A stretch of 64,000 bases of DNA, taken from NCBI GenBank assembly GCA_030148865.1, contig JASBSR010000027.1, positions 25,738 to 89,737 on the forward strand, in the 5' to 3' direction. Positions 55,765 to 63,571 of the stretch are shown here, one piece after another. The DNA comes from Gammaproteobacteria bacterium. GTDB lineage: Bacteria > Pseudomonadota > Gammaproteobacteria > SZUA-229. The notes beneath the pieces were generated by a model. The model was not told where the DNA came from. It made no database searches and was given only the letters and a program-made list of their open reading frames with translations. Position 1 is the stretch's first letter. Each line of letters begins with the position of its first letter. The position numbers and the translations under genes were made by a program.

Positions 55765-57171
55765 TTAAGTGGCTGCCGGAATTATTTTGTCTTCAATAAC
55801 AGGCTTGCTCTCCTGTCTCTCACCATATTTCGCGGTCATAACCATGTTGTACAGGAACAGCGGTTGCGCAAAGATAATCATCAAACCAAATACTGCGCGA
55901 CCCACCATGTAGGGATGTGTTGCAATTACCGATTCAATATATGGAATCTCATATACTTTGGCAGCTCCCTGCACCAGACCACCACCCGTAAGTGCGATCC
56001 AGAACCCGAGGAAGCCAATGGCCGTTAACCAGAAGTGAATCTTTGCCAGCTTGAGACTGTAAATCTTTCTCTTCAATAATTTTGGCAGGCCATAATAAAT
56101 GGCGCCAATTTCAATAAAGGTTGAGAACCCTAGCAACGCCAGATGCGCATGCGCCACAATCCAGTGAGTACCATGTATATACCAGTTGAGGGTGCGGGTT
56201 TGCTGGAAGGCACCCTGAATATTCAGCGGGATGGCAAATAGCACGCCGGTTAATGCCCACTGTAATGAAATGTTTTTGGTAAACATCCACCACTTATCTT
56301 TCATGGTCATTAACATGTTAACCACAAATGCCAGAGCTGGAATCATAATTAGCACTCCACTAACTGAAGCAAATGATTTCAACCATTCAGGAATAGGAGC
56401 CCCCATCAGATGGTGCGCACCAGGCGTTGAATAAAAGGCGGCTATAGACCAAAAATGTAAATGGCCAATTTTGTGACTATATAGCGTGTTACCGGATATC
56501 TTGGGAATAATATAATAAGCGATGGCGGCAGACACTGGTGTAATCCACAAGCCCAGCACGTTATGCGCATGCCACCATGTCATGTAAGCCTCACTGAGCC
56601 CGGTCACCGGAAAGAAATCGGGTATGGCACCGATAAAGTAAGTGAGGATAATAAACAGACAGGCTGCACCAAAAAACCACAGTGTCACATAAAGCCCCTC
56701 AACCCTGCGGCTTAACATAGTCATCCACACATTCACTGCCAGAGGCAACAACATAAAGAGCAGCACATAAATATCCACTGGCCAGATCAAATCCTGATAT
56801 TCACGACCTGTCGTAAGACCATTGATCAGCGTGAAAAACACGACCACCATACCAATGTTCCAGGCCCAGCAATTCCAGAAACCAAGGCGCTCGCTCCATA
56901 ATTTTGTTTTACACAATGCCGGCGTTATGTAACACATAGCCCCTGCGAAGGCCATAAATATCCAGCCAAAGATTACAAAATGCACATGCACTGGTCGCAC
57001 TCGTCCAAAGTGCAGCCAGGGAATGTCGTTAGGAAATATGTCAGGCCACGCTAGTCGAAATGAAGTGATGATAGCTAACATAGTACCAATCACCAGCATG
57101 ACGATTGCCGAAAAGAAAAAATTCTTTGCGGCAGTCCCTTCTGCATAATCATTCTCAGTTAAAAAACTCAT
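55765..57171 (-). CDS. CcoN-like haem-copper oxidase subunit I (cbb3 type)
   Basis: This integral membrane protein (468 residues from the ATG at 57171, which has AGGAGAG upstream; the frame also reaches a TTG) has about 12 helices. Metal ligands align with CcoN: H62 (low-spin haem) in RPVHVHF, H203 (CuB) in WWHAHNVLG, H253/H254 (CuB) in GAHHLMG, and H341/H343 (haems) in VAHAHLALLG. Y247 in FWSIAAFYSTPG takes the place of the cross-linked active-site Tyr of cbb3 oxidases, which favours oxygen reduction over NO reduction. The REYQDLIWPVDI loop also matches CcoN (EYAELEWPIDI). Confidence 0.87.
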   Translation of the reverse strand: MSFLTENDYAEGTAAKNFFFSAIVMLVIGTMLAIITSFRLAWPDIFPNDIPWLHFGRVRPVHVHFVIFGWIFMAFAGAMCYITPALCKTKLWSERLGFWNCWAWNIGMVVVFFTLINGLTTGREYQDLIWPVDIYVLLFMLLPLAVNVWMTMLSRRVEGLYVTLWFFGAACLFIILTYFIGAIPDFFPVTGLSEAYMTWWHAHNVLGLWITPVSAAIAYYIIPKISGNTLYSHKIGHLHFWSIAAFYSTPGAHHLMGAPIPEWLKSFASVSGVLIMIPALAFVVNMLMTMKDKWWMFTKNISLQWALTGVLFAIPLNIQGAFQQTRTLNWYIHGTHWIVAHAHLALLGFSTFIEIGAIYYGLPKLLKRKIYSLKLAKIHFWLTAIGFLGFWIALTGGGLVQGAAKVYEIPYIESVIATHPYMVGRAVFGLMIIFAQPLFLYNMVMTAKYGERQESKPVIEDKIIPAAT

Positions 57172-57198
57172 ACTTTCTCTCCTAAGCTGCAAGGCCTG

Positions 57199-57417
57199 TT
57201 ATTTGCCCTGGCGCTGCATAATAAGATTCATAAACCAGAAACTCAGTGCTGACACCACACCAGTTCCAATTGAAATAGCAAACCCCCAATCAAGCAGCCC
57301 GGTCCAGTCACCATAGGCCCGCATCCCAACCACTGGCAAAATAGCCAGCTGGAAAACAGTACCCAGGCCAACGCCCACGACAAAACCACTGTAGATAAAA
57401 TTAAGTGTACGATGCAT
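57199..57417 (-). CDS. Small two-helix membrane protein
   Basis: I do not recognise this 72-residue protein with two helices (FIYSGFVVGVGLGTVFQLAI and WGFAISIGTGVVSALSFWFM). AGAGGG lies upstream of the ATG. It sits between the CcoN-like gene and the short subunit-I-like gene, 4 nt from the latter, so it is probably part of the same complex. Confidence 0.7.
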   Translation of the reverse strand: MHRTLNFIYSGFVVGVGLGTVFQLAILPVVGMRAYGDWTGLLDWGFAISIGTGVVSALSFWFMNLIMQRQGK

Positions 57418-57421
57418 AAGT

Positions 57422-58000
57422 CTACCCTCTGCTTTTCTTGAAGATCGTTAACACGATATTGGTTATATATGTCCAGTAACCAAAGCCCATTAACATAGCA
57501 CCCGTGATAATCATAATGTGATGCATGGGGCCTACAGCTTCCAGCGCCTGCGCATAGGTCAACCCGGTATGAATCATATTGCCCTCAATGACGCCGAGCA
57601 CAACCAGCGAGGTAAAGAAAATAGTGACACCGAGTAGAGAAAACCAGAACGACATAGTGGCCAGTGTCATACTGTAGATTGGTCGCAAAACCAGCCTGGG
57701 TAACACGTAATAAAACAGACCCATCATACCTACCGTGACTCCACCCACCAGATTAATATGAGCATGTGCCAGGGGGTCAATCAGATGGCCTGCCGGGCCG
57801 GATTCCCTGATCCATTGCGCTATTCCAGGAAACGTCTGCATAACACCCAGTAGTGTGCCTATAAACAGATTGGCTACTGACAGGATAAAAAACCGCAGGA
57901 TATGACGCCGCATTTCAGCATCGACGTCCGTTTTGACCGATGCGGATCGATCTGGCGCACTATAATAAGGCTGATGTGGAAGTTCAGCGAGCTTACTCAC
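57422..58000 (-). CDS. Short haem-copper-oxidase subunit-I-like protein
   Basis: This 192-residue membrane protein has about five helices. DPLAHAHINLVGGVTVGMMG resembles the helix of subunit I that carries the haem-ligating H-x-H pair, and a later GPMHHIMIITG holds another His pair. It is less than half the length of a full subunit I and lacks the rest of the catalytic site. Start is GTG at 58000 with GAGGT upstream; the gene is intact. It may bind haem b and relay electrons, or be a structural partner of the CcoN-like protein. Confidence 0.7.
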   Translation of the reverse strand: MSKLAELPHQPYYSAPDRSASVKTDVDAEMRRHILRFFILSVANLFIGTLLGVMQTFPGIAQWIRESGPAGHLIDPLAHAHINLVGGVTVGMMGLFYYVLPRLVLRPIYSMTLATMSFWFSLLGVTIFFTSLVVLGVIEGNMIHTGLTYAQALEAVGPMHHIMIITGAMLMGFGYWTYITNIVLTIFKKSRG

Positions 58001-58001
58001 A

Positions 58002-58472
58002 TTAACCTCGTTGCACTGTTGTTGGCAGTGACAGGCTGCGTAAATAAGTCACCAGTTGCCAGCGTTGCGCTTCTGACAGTTGCGCCTGCCATCCAATCAT
58101 GGGGGTCCCCTTCATTCCAGTACTGATGATATCGAACAGCTCCTGATCGCTGCGGTTCTGTGTGCGTGCCTTGCGTAAATCTCTCGGCAAAGGTGTAACC
58201 CGATAGGCCCATTCGCCCAGGCCATCGCCGCGCACACCGTGACATGACAGACACAGTTGCGCGTAGTAAACCCGCCCTTGCTCCAAAGTACGTGGATCGT
58301 ATTGCTTGACCAGTCGCACTGGCACCGCTGACTCGCCCACACCGGGAGGCGGTATTACATGATTGTCTGCTGGCAACAATAGTGTGGCCAGGCTGGCCAA
58401 CAGGATAGCCAGACCCACACCTGTTAGCGTCAATATCCAGCCCCGTAACTTTTGTCCGCCACGCCACCGCAT
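58002..58472 (-). CDS. Mono-haem cytochrome c, membrane-anchored
   Basis: This protein has 156 residues from the ATG at 58472, whose A is shared with the stop of the diheme gene before it (TAATG) and which has CAGGAT upstream. One N-terminal helix precedes a cytochrome c domain with CLSCHGVRGDGLG, TPLPRDLRKA and the axial Met region MKGTPMIGW. The sequence resembles single domains of the two diheme cytochromes in the cluster, so it arose from the same family. Confidence 0.86.
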   Translation of the reverse strand: MRWRGGQKLRGWILTLTGVGLAILLASLATLLLPADNHVIPPPGVGESAVPVRLVKQYDPRTLEQGRVYYAQLCLSCHGVRGDGLGEWAYRVTPLPRDLRKARTQNRSDQELFDIISTGMKGTPMIGWQAQLSEAQRWQLVTYLRSLSLPTTVQRG

Positions 58473-59416
58473 TATCCTGATGCTTTTCCATTCTTCACTC
58501 TCAGTTCTACGCGTGCTTTCTCGATGCTCCAGCCTGGCCGCAATGAGGTCACATACCAGACCAGCTGCCAACGCTGTTCCTCTTCAAGAAAATCCGCAAA
58601 TGAAGGCATCGGCGTGCCATCAAATCCCGTGGTAAATGTCTGATAAATACCTGCGGGATCACTGCCTGCCACAAACTTACTGGCGTCGGTGAAATCACGC
58701 GGTTCGATTGCCAGACCATTGTCATCCTCAAGTTGTGGTGCGGATGGACCATCACCCTTGCCCAATACACCGTGACATTTGGCGCATTTCATTTCCTTGT
58801 AAACCTGCTTACCTGCGATCAACATTTCTGCTGTTGGCATCGGTGGCTCACCGATCTCTATCGGCGCTTCCTGATACTCCTTATCTTCCACCCATGTCTT
58901 AGATAATGTTTTCAGATAAGCGATGACAGCCCATCGATCTCTTTCTGGAAGAAACTTGAAAGCAGGCATGTCCTCGTCAGCCACCAGACCTCGGGAAATG
59001 GTCATAAATAAATCACGGTCTGTGGGTAAAGAGCCACTAGGTGTTGAACGGACTTTGAAAACAGCACTGGTAAAGTCCCTCGGCTTGCGCGGCAATTTGT
59101 GATCTGGACTCAGCTCGTCTGCCAGCTCCCACACGGCTCCATTACCATCTGCGCCAACACCATGACAACCAATACACAAACCACGGTAAGTCCATTTACC
59201 ATACTTGATTAATCCTGGTGTAACCGGGGGACTTTCAGAGACAGGCTTAATATTGCCCGTCGCTGAAGAATATTTGAAAAAAGACGTATAAAACCCCTCA
59301 TCCCGGCTGCTGCTTGTCTTACTACTGGTAGCACTACCAATGACTGCCATACTAACGCTCGCCACCAGGCCTGCAATGACCAGCATCAGAACCACTTTCA
59401 GTTTAGATTGTTTCAA
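58472..59416 (-). CDS. Diheme cytochrome c
   Basis: This 314-residue protein has an N-terminal helix (signal or anchor) and two class I cytochrome domains with CIGCH (81-85) and CAKCH (211-215). Each is followed by a PRDFT motif and a late Met (DMPAFKF, PMPSFADF). It is paralogous to the diheme protein at 60245-61075. Start is TTG at 59416, strongly supported by AGGAGG 6 nt upstream. Probably a periplasmic or membrane-tethered electron carrier. Confidence 0.9.
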   Translation of the reverse strand: MKQSKLKVVLMLVIAGLVASVSMAVIGSATSSKTSSSRDEGFYTSFFKYSSATGNIKPVSESPPVTPGLIKYGKWTYRGLCIGCHGVGADGNGAVWELADELSPDHKLPRKPRDFTSAVFKVRSTPSGSLPTDRDLFMTISRGLVADEDMPAFKFLPERDRWAVIAYLKTLSKTWVEDKEYQEAPIEIGEPPMPTAEMLIAGKQVYKEMKCAKCHGVLGKGDGPSAPQLEDDNGLAIEPRDFTDASKFVAGSDPAGIYQTFTTGFDGTPMPSFADFLEEEQRWQLVWYVTSLRPGWSIEKARVELRVKNGKASG

Positions 59417-59484
59417 AGCTGCCTCCTAAACGCGGGCCAGCGCCCGCCCGGTAATAGACGGAGAATAATTGACCCACCATAGTA

Positions 59485-60207
59485 TTAATTGCCAAAACTG
59501 TAATTCAATGTTGCGGAGCCACCTGCCGCAACTGTCACGTCCTGAGTAACTTCACCCAGTTTTTCATGCCACACTTTTACTTTGTAAGAACCCGGAGGTA
59601 CATCTTTTAATGTAAAGCTACCATCAGCACCGGTTACTACTGAGTACGGGTTGGATGTTACGTATACAAAGCCCAGCATCCACTCGTGCGCATCACATTT
59701 CACAGTAACAACCCCGGCTCGTTTCATTTTTTTCTTGATAACCTTGTTCTGTAGCGGCAGCGCGAGGTTATACATAGTTTTCAGTTTTTCACCATGATAA
59801 AGATGCGTGTTATGCAACACAGGATCAAGATTGTTAATGCCAACTTTCTGGCCCTGTACCGCCGTGGTCACGTGCGGCGAGAACATGCATTTATTATTGT
59901 CTAGAGCGACAATTTCTTTCTTATCATAAGCCTTTCCAGAATCAATATTTTCAATGGTAACCACGGCGTTCTGCAAACCGCCATTTGCACCAACAATATA
60001 GTAATCTGCTGTCAGCGACTTTCCACAAACATCTTTATCCTTGGTAATTTCAAGTTTGGGGTTTGCAGGCGGCGTGCCACTAAATTTAATCGTACCGGTA
60101 ATAACGCCTCCGTTGCTGACCTCTACTGCCTTGTAAGCGTTTGCATACGAACACAGTCCAAGCAGCAGCACCGCACCAGTCATTCTTACACACATATCTT
60201 TGTTCAT
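59485..60207 (-). CDS. Blue-copper (cupredoxin) protein with C-terminal beta domain
   Basis: This 240-residue secreted protein has a signal peptide (ending YANAYKA). A cupredoxin-like domain carries a likely type 1 copper site: H132 in DPVLHNTH, then C171, H174 and M177 in KCDAHEWM, the same Cys-x2-His-x2-Met spacing as amicyanin. The C-terminal part (about 185-240, GADGSFTLKDVPPGSYKVKV) is a carboxypeptidase-regulatory-like beta domain. It lies between two diheme cytochrome genes, so it is probably a periplasmic electron carrier. The ATG at 60207 has AGGA upstream. Confidence 0.85.
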   Translation of the reverse strand: MNKDMCVRMTGAVLLLGLCSYANAYKAVEVSNGGVITGTIKFSGTPPANPKLEITKDKDVCGKSLTADYYIVGANGGLQNAVVTIENIDSGKAYDKKEIVALDNNKCMFSPHVTTAVQGQKVGINNLDPVLHNTHLYHGEKLKTMYNLALPLQNKVIKKKMKRAGVVTVKCDAHEWMLGFVYVTSNPYSVVTGADGSFTLKDVPPGSYKVKVWHEKLGEVTQDVTVAAGGSATLNYSFGN

Positions 60208-60244
60208 ATTTCCTAACCTCAGCTCAAGTTTAATCAGTAGCGGG

Positions 60245-61075
60245 CTACTGCGATAATGATCGAATATAATTAACCAGATGCCAGACATTTTCTTCTTCAC
60301 CTGCAAAAAAATCTGCGTATGAAGGCATAGCTCCGCCATCAAGGCCAGCCATGATTGAACGATATATATCTATATCAGCACTGCCATTTTTATATATATT
60401 AAGACGCGTCAAATCTCTTGGTGGTAATGGAAAGCCCCAGTCATCTTTCAGATCTGCAGCTTTCGACCCATTGCCCTGACCACCACCGCCGTGACACTCC
60501 CAGCATTTGAATTTGGTGTACACCTTGTACCCCTTGTTCACACTCACTGCTGTGCCTGGAATTGGTCCGCCCACAACCGTAATCGATTCTGGCATGCCAC
60601 CCTTAAATTCCGCATACATACTTTTCAGATAATAGGTTACTTTCCAGCGATCTTCCGCTGGCATACCTACAAAACCAGGCATATACCCCACCACACCTTT
60701 GGTAATCGTGTGGAAGATATCTTCATCCATCGGTAGCTCACCGCTCAGGGTCGACCTGAATTTGTATATCCCCGCAGTAAAGTCACGTGGACGCGGCGCA
60801 GTGTCCCGACTCAAATATACAGCTGCCGGGCCATCACCCTTGCCCTCAAGGCCATGACAATAGGTGCAGGCCTTATCGTATATCGCCTTGCCCTGCGCAA
60901 CTGATTCTGCATTCTCTACCGGACGCTCCGTATACGGCGATGCCTTAATGGACATTAACGGAGATTTCGCTTTCGCATTGTCATCTGCTGCACCAAATGC
61001 CGCGAATGGGACCGCGACTAACGCCAACACCATGGCGGCCGACACACCACACATAAAATTTCTATTGTTATTCAT
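60245..61075 (-). CDS. Periplasmic diheme cytochrome c
   Basis: This 276-residue secreted protein (signal peptide ending AAFGAAD) has two cytochrome c domains with CTYCH (70-74) and CWECH (191-195). Repeated motifs RPRDFTAG and PPRDLT and the Met in GAMPSYADFF match the other diheme cytochrome of the cluster. It is encoded 21 nt after the porin-cytochrome and is a good candidate for its periplasmic partner. Confidence 0.92.
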   Translation of the reverse strand: MNNNRNFMCGVSAAMVLALVAVPFAAFGAADDNAKAKSPLMSIKASPYTERPVENAESVAQGKAIYDKACTYCHGLEGKGDGPAAVYLSRDTAPRPRDFTAGIYKFRSTLSGELPMDEDIFHTITKGVVGYMPGFVGMPAEDRWKVTYYLKSMYAEFKGGMPESITVVGGPIPGTAVSVNKGYKVYTKFKCWECHGGGGQGNGSKAADLKDDWGFPLPPRDLTRLNIYKNGSADIDIYRSIMAGLDGGAMPSYADFFAGEEENVWHLVNYIRSLSQ

Positions 61076-61096
61076 GTCTGCTTTCTCCAGGGTTTA

Positions 61097-62671
61097 TTAA
61101 AACGCCATGTCGACGCCTACCGTCATCATAGATTCCAGATTGGTCGCAGGGTGTTCAGCACCACCAAATCCGGCGGTCGGTAATTTGACTGAACTTTCCA
61201 GATTCTGGTGATAACGCACATACAGCCCGATATTAGGATGCGGGTAATATTTACCTATGAGTCCAAGAAAGGATGCGTCCTGATTAATCCTGGGGTCACC
61301 GGCCTGCAAGCCGGGTGGTAATTCGGAAAGCCCACCTGTCTTCATCATGTCGTAGCGCATACCAATCAACCATTTCTCAGTCAGCAAATAATCTGCCTCA
61401 ATACTGAGCCCGCTGCCGCTGGTTTCCCACTTCGACATATCAAGTGTTGCATTACCAAACATTGGCCTGTCGATCTCATCTTTTATGTATGTTCCATAAA
61501 CATCCCATGAACGGCTCTGCCAGCGTGCCGCTATACCCATGCGCGTCCAGTCCGTTGCCTGCTGTGCAAATACCAGCTCGTTACCTGCAAACGGCGTCGG
61601 CGGCGGCGGTCTCAGTGCAGCTCGTGCCGCTTTATTCGCAATATAGTAAAAACTCGATGCCTGAAAGTTCGTGAACTGACTCTGACGGTCATAGCGCAGC
61701 ATGATGTAAGGATCGAAAGATGTTTTAGGCACATCTTCTGCGGTCTCAGCCTGCACCACACCAACCTGATACAGAAAACTGTTACCAAACGGTCGGCCAT
61801 GAACTGAGATACCTGTTTGCGCTGGTGCGTTATAGAACATCGGTTCAAACGGCAAGATTGAAAGCCCATCTGTCTGGTTATCTGGCTCATAAGTGTTGAC
61901 GCCACCTGTCGGACTTGTCGTTGACGCTGTCGTATAACTCGGGCCTCTTGTCATACCAAACATTTTGCTGGCAAATGCTAATGGCAATAATGGAATTCGG
62001 TTAATTGCCGGTGGAAACTTATCAGTACTCGCTTCTGGTGCAATCGGATTTAACTGCTGCCGATGAGTCGGGAAAGAGTACATTGCCGACGGGTCAAAAT
62101 TACCAATCTTGACACTGGCGACCTGAGGTCCACCAAGATTGTCAAACATCATGAACACTCGCTCAAAGCGCAATGCAGGTGCTTCGCCACCCTGAGTTGC
62201 GTATTCTATTTCTCCAAAAAAACTTAAGTCTTCCATCAATGTTCCCGCGACAAAAATGTTGACTATATTCGGAAAAATGATATTGGGATCTTCACTTGAC
62301 TCAGTCACGGCTGGATCTGCAAATCTGGCCTGCTGGATATCAGCCCTTAAACGAAAGGCCACGAGATTCGACAGATCATCCAGCGTAGCTCCATTGATCT
62401 CACCGCCAAGCAAATGTTTTTCCTTACGTCCACCATCTGCTGTCCCCGGCAGTTGATAACCATTTTCAAGAAACTTTTGGCCATAAGGATTTAATCTTGG
62501 CTGTCTCGTGTGACAGGAATTACATGTCACATCATACTTTCGAGCAAATGCTGGCACAGCATCTGCATTTTTTATTTCCACTACCCACAGCGCAATAAAT
62601 AACGCAAACATGGTTAGTAAATTTAGAACTAAAACACTCGTCAGCTTGTAACTAATACTATAGTTATTCAT
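61097..62671 (-). CDS. Outer-membrane porin fused to mono-haem cytochrome c (Cyc2-like)
   Basis: This protein has 524 residues from the ATG at 62671 (GGGGA upstream). A signal peptide ends at KNADA. The mature chain starts VPAFARKYDVTCNSCHTRQP with one haem site (C50, C53, H54) followed by RLNPYGQKFLENGYQLPG, a pattern shared by Cyc2 and related cytochrome-porins. The remaining 440 or so residues are alternating beta strands ending in Phe (MMTVGVDMAF), as in outer membrane barrels. Cyc2 oxidises Fe(II) outside the cell and passes electrons inward. Whether this relative does so is inference; other outer-membrane cytochrome-porins of unknown donor share the motif. Confidence 0.85.
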   Translation of the reverse strand: MNNYSISYKLTSVLVLNLLTMFALFIALWVVEIKNADAVPAFARKYDVTCNSCHTRQPRLNPYGQKFLENGYQLPGTADGGRKEKHLLGGEINGATLDDLSNLVAFRLRADIQQARFADPAVTESSEDPNIIFPNIVNIFVAGTLMEDLSFFGEIEYATQGGEAPALRFERVFMMFDNLGGPQVASVKIGNFDPSAMYSFPTHRQQLNPIAPEASTDKFPPAINRIPLLPLAFASKMFGMTRGPSYTTASTTSPTGGVNTYEPDNQTDGLSILPFEPMFYNAPAQTGISVHGRPFGNSFLYQVGVVQAETAEDVPKTSFDPYIMLRYDRQSQFTNFQASSFYYIANKAARAALRPPPPTPFAGNELVFAQQATDWTRMGIAARWQSRSWDVYGTYIKDEIDRPMFGNATLDMSKWETSGSGLSIEADYLLTEKWLIGMRYDMMKTGGLSELPPGLQAGDPRINQDASFLGLIGKYYPHPNIGLYVRYHQNLESSVKLPTAGFGGAEHPATNLESMMTVGVDMAF

Positions 62672-62837
62672 AGGTTTCCCCAGCAGCAAACTATTGTTTT
62701 TATCTTTTGTCAGTTGTTCATATTCTGCATCAGCGAAAGCACACATCAATCGACTTTTAATCGAAGTGGCTACTGCCAGTCAGCATAAAAAAGATAACTA
62801 AAGCGGTGTTCGTCTGTAAATCACAGACGCAGTGGTA

Positions 62838-63278
62838 CTACAGAAGAGAATAGATGGGTGGGCGACTATCTACAGGCAGGCTTGTACTGGCCCTGGAAAC
62901 ACGCAACAGATCGTGCACCGTGACCAGCAATCCACCTTTGAATGGTGCAAGAGTGACATTACAATCAATCGCGGAAGTGACCAGATGCTTGCAGCAACTA
63001 CAATTATTACTACCACACTTGCACTTCAGTAATTTGAACGAAGTTAGAGTTATTCCCGCCGTGAGGTTAGTGTTATCTGCAGATACCTGAGTCGCGCGCG
63101 ACCCAGCATTGACCATATGCGAACAATGCGGCTTTGGCGCTGAATGCTGCAAATTAACCGCACTCATATGCTCGGCATCATCGACCTCACTCGCGAGCGC
63201 AGGTTGCGCCAGCATCAGTGATAATACTGCCAGCATAGACCCCAGAGTCGATGTTTTATCAAATAGCATTAATCGCAT
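62838..63278 (-). CDS. Secreted Cys-rich protein of unknown function
   Basis: I do not recognise this protein of about 146 residues. It has a signal peptide (MLAVLSLMLAQPALAS) and a central Cys cluster KCKCGSNNCSCCKH with six Cys, plus single Cys and His residues around it, suggesting metal binding. It ends RASTSLPVDSRPPIYSLL. The start is uncertain: ATG at 63278 or 63269 (an upstream TTG is also in frame). It is the first gene of the minus-strand cytochrome cluster, 166 nt before the porin-cytochrome. Confidence 0.65.
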   Translation of the reverse strand: MRLMLFDKTSTLGSMLAVLSLMLAQPALASEVDDAEHMSAVNLQHSAPKPHCSHMVNAGSRATQVSADNTNLTAGITLTSFKLLKCKCGSNNCSCCKHLVTSAIDCNVTLAPFKGGLLVTVHDLLRVSRASTSLPVDSRPPIYSLL

Positions 63279-63537
63279 TAGCAAGTATTAAGTAGTAGTA
63301 AACATGAATATCTGCGTCAACAACACGGTATTCCTTTACTCAACACTGCATTCCTTTTCTATCCAAGCCATCTGGCGATCAGATTTATTTAATCATGCAT
63401 AAATAAATTTGATGTGTCAAGCATTGATATGGAAATCAATCCATCGGACATGAGCTAACTTTCTATAATTAAGTTATTGCTTATATTTTGATTAAATAAT
63501 GTAAAGACGTGACGCCGTGTCAGTAGCGCGGCCTGGT
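63279..63537. other. AT-rich intergenic region at the edge of the cytochrome cluster
   Basis: No convincing gene. It is AT-rich and contains the palindrome-like pair ATTTATTTAA/ATAAATAAAT near 63385-63410. It is the right edge of the stretch that separates lgt from thyA and probably holds the cluster promoter, which I cannot pinpoint. Confidence 0.5.
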
Positions 63538-63562
63538 TTAAAAAAACAGATGTGCACATCTG
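63538..63562 (-). terminator. Terminator of lgt
   Basis: The perfect 16-bp palindrome CAGATGTGCACATCTG (63547-63562) is followed on the minus strand by T7. It lies 9 nt beyond the lgt stop codon, so lgt transcription should end before the cytochrome cluster. Confidence 0.85.
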
Positions 63563-63571
63563 CTCTGTAGC

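Noticed and set aside
55765..57171. Nitric oxide reductase NorB
   Set aside because: The Tyr of cbb3 oxidases is present at Y247, the EYxxLxWPxDI loop matches CcoN, and a CcoO-like rather than NorC-like cytochrome follows.
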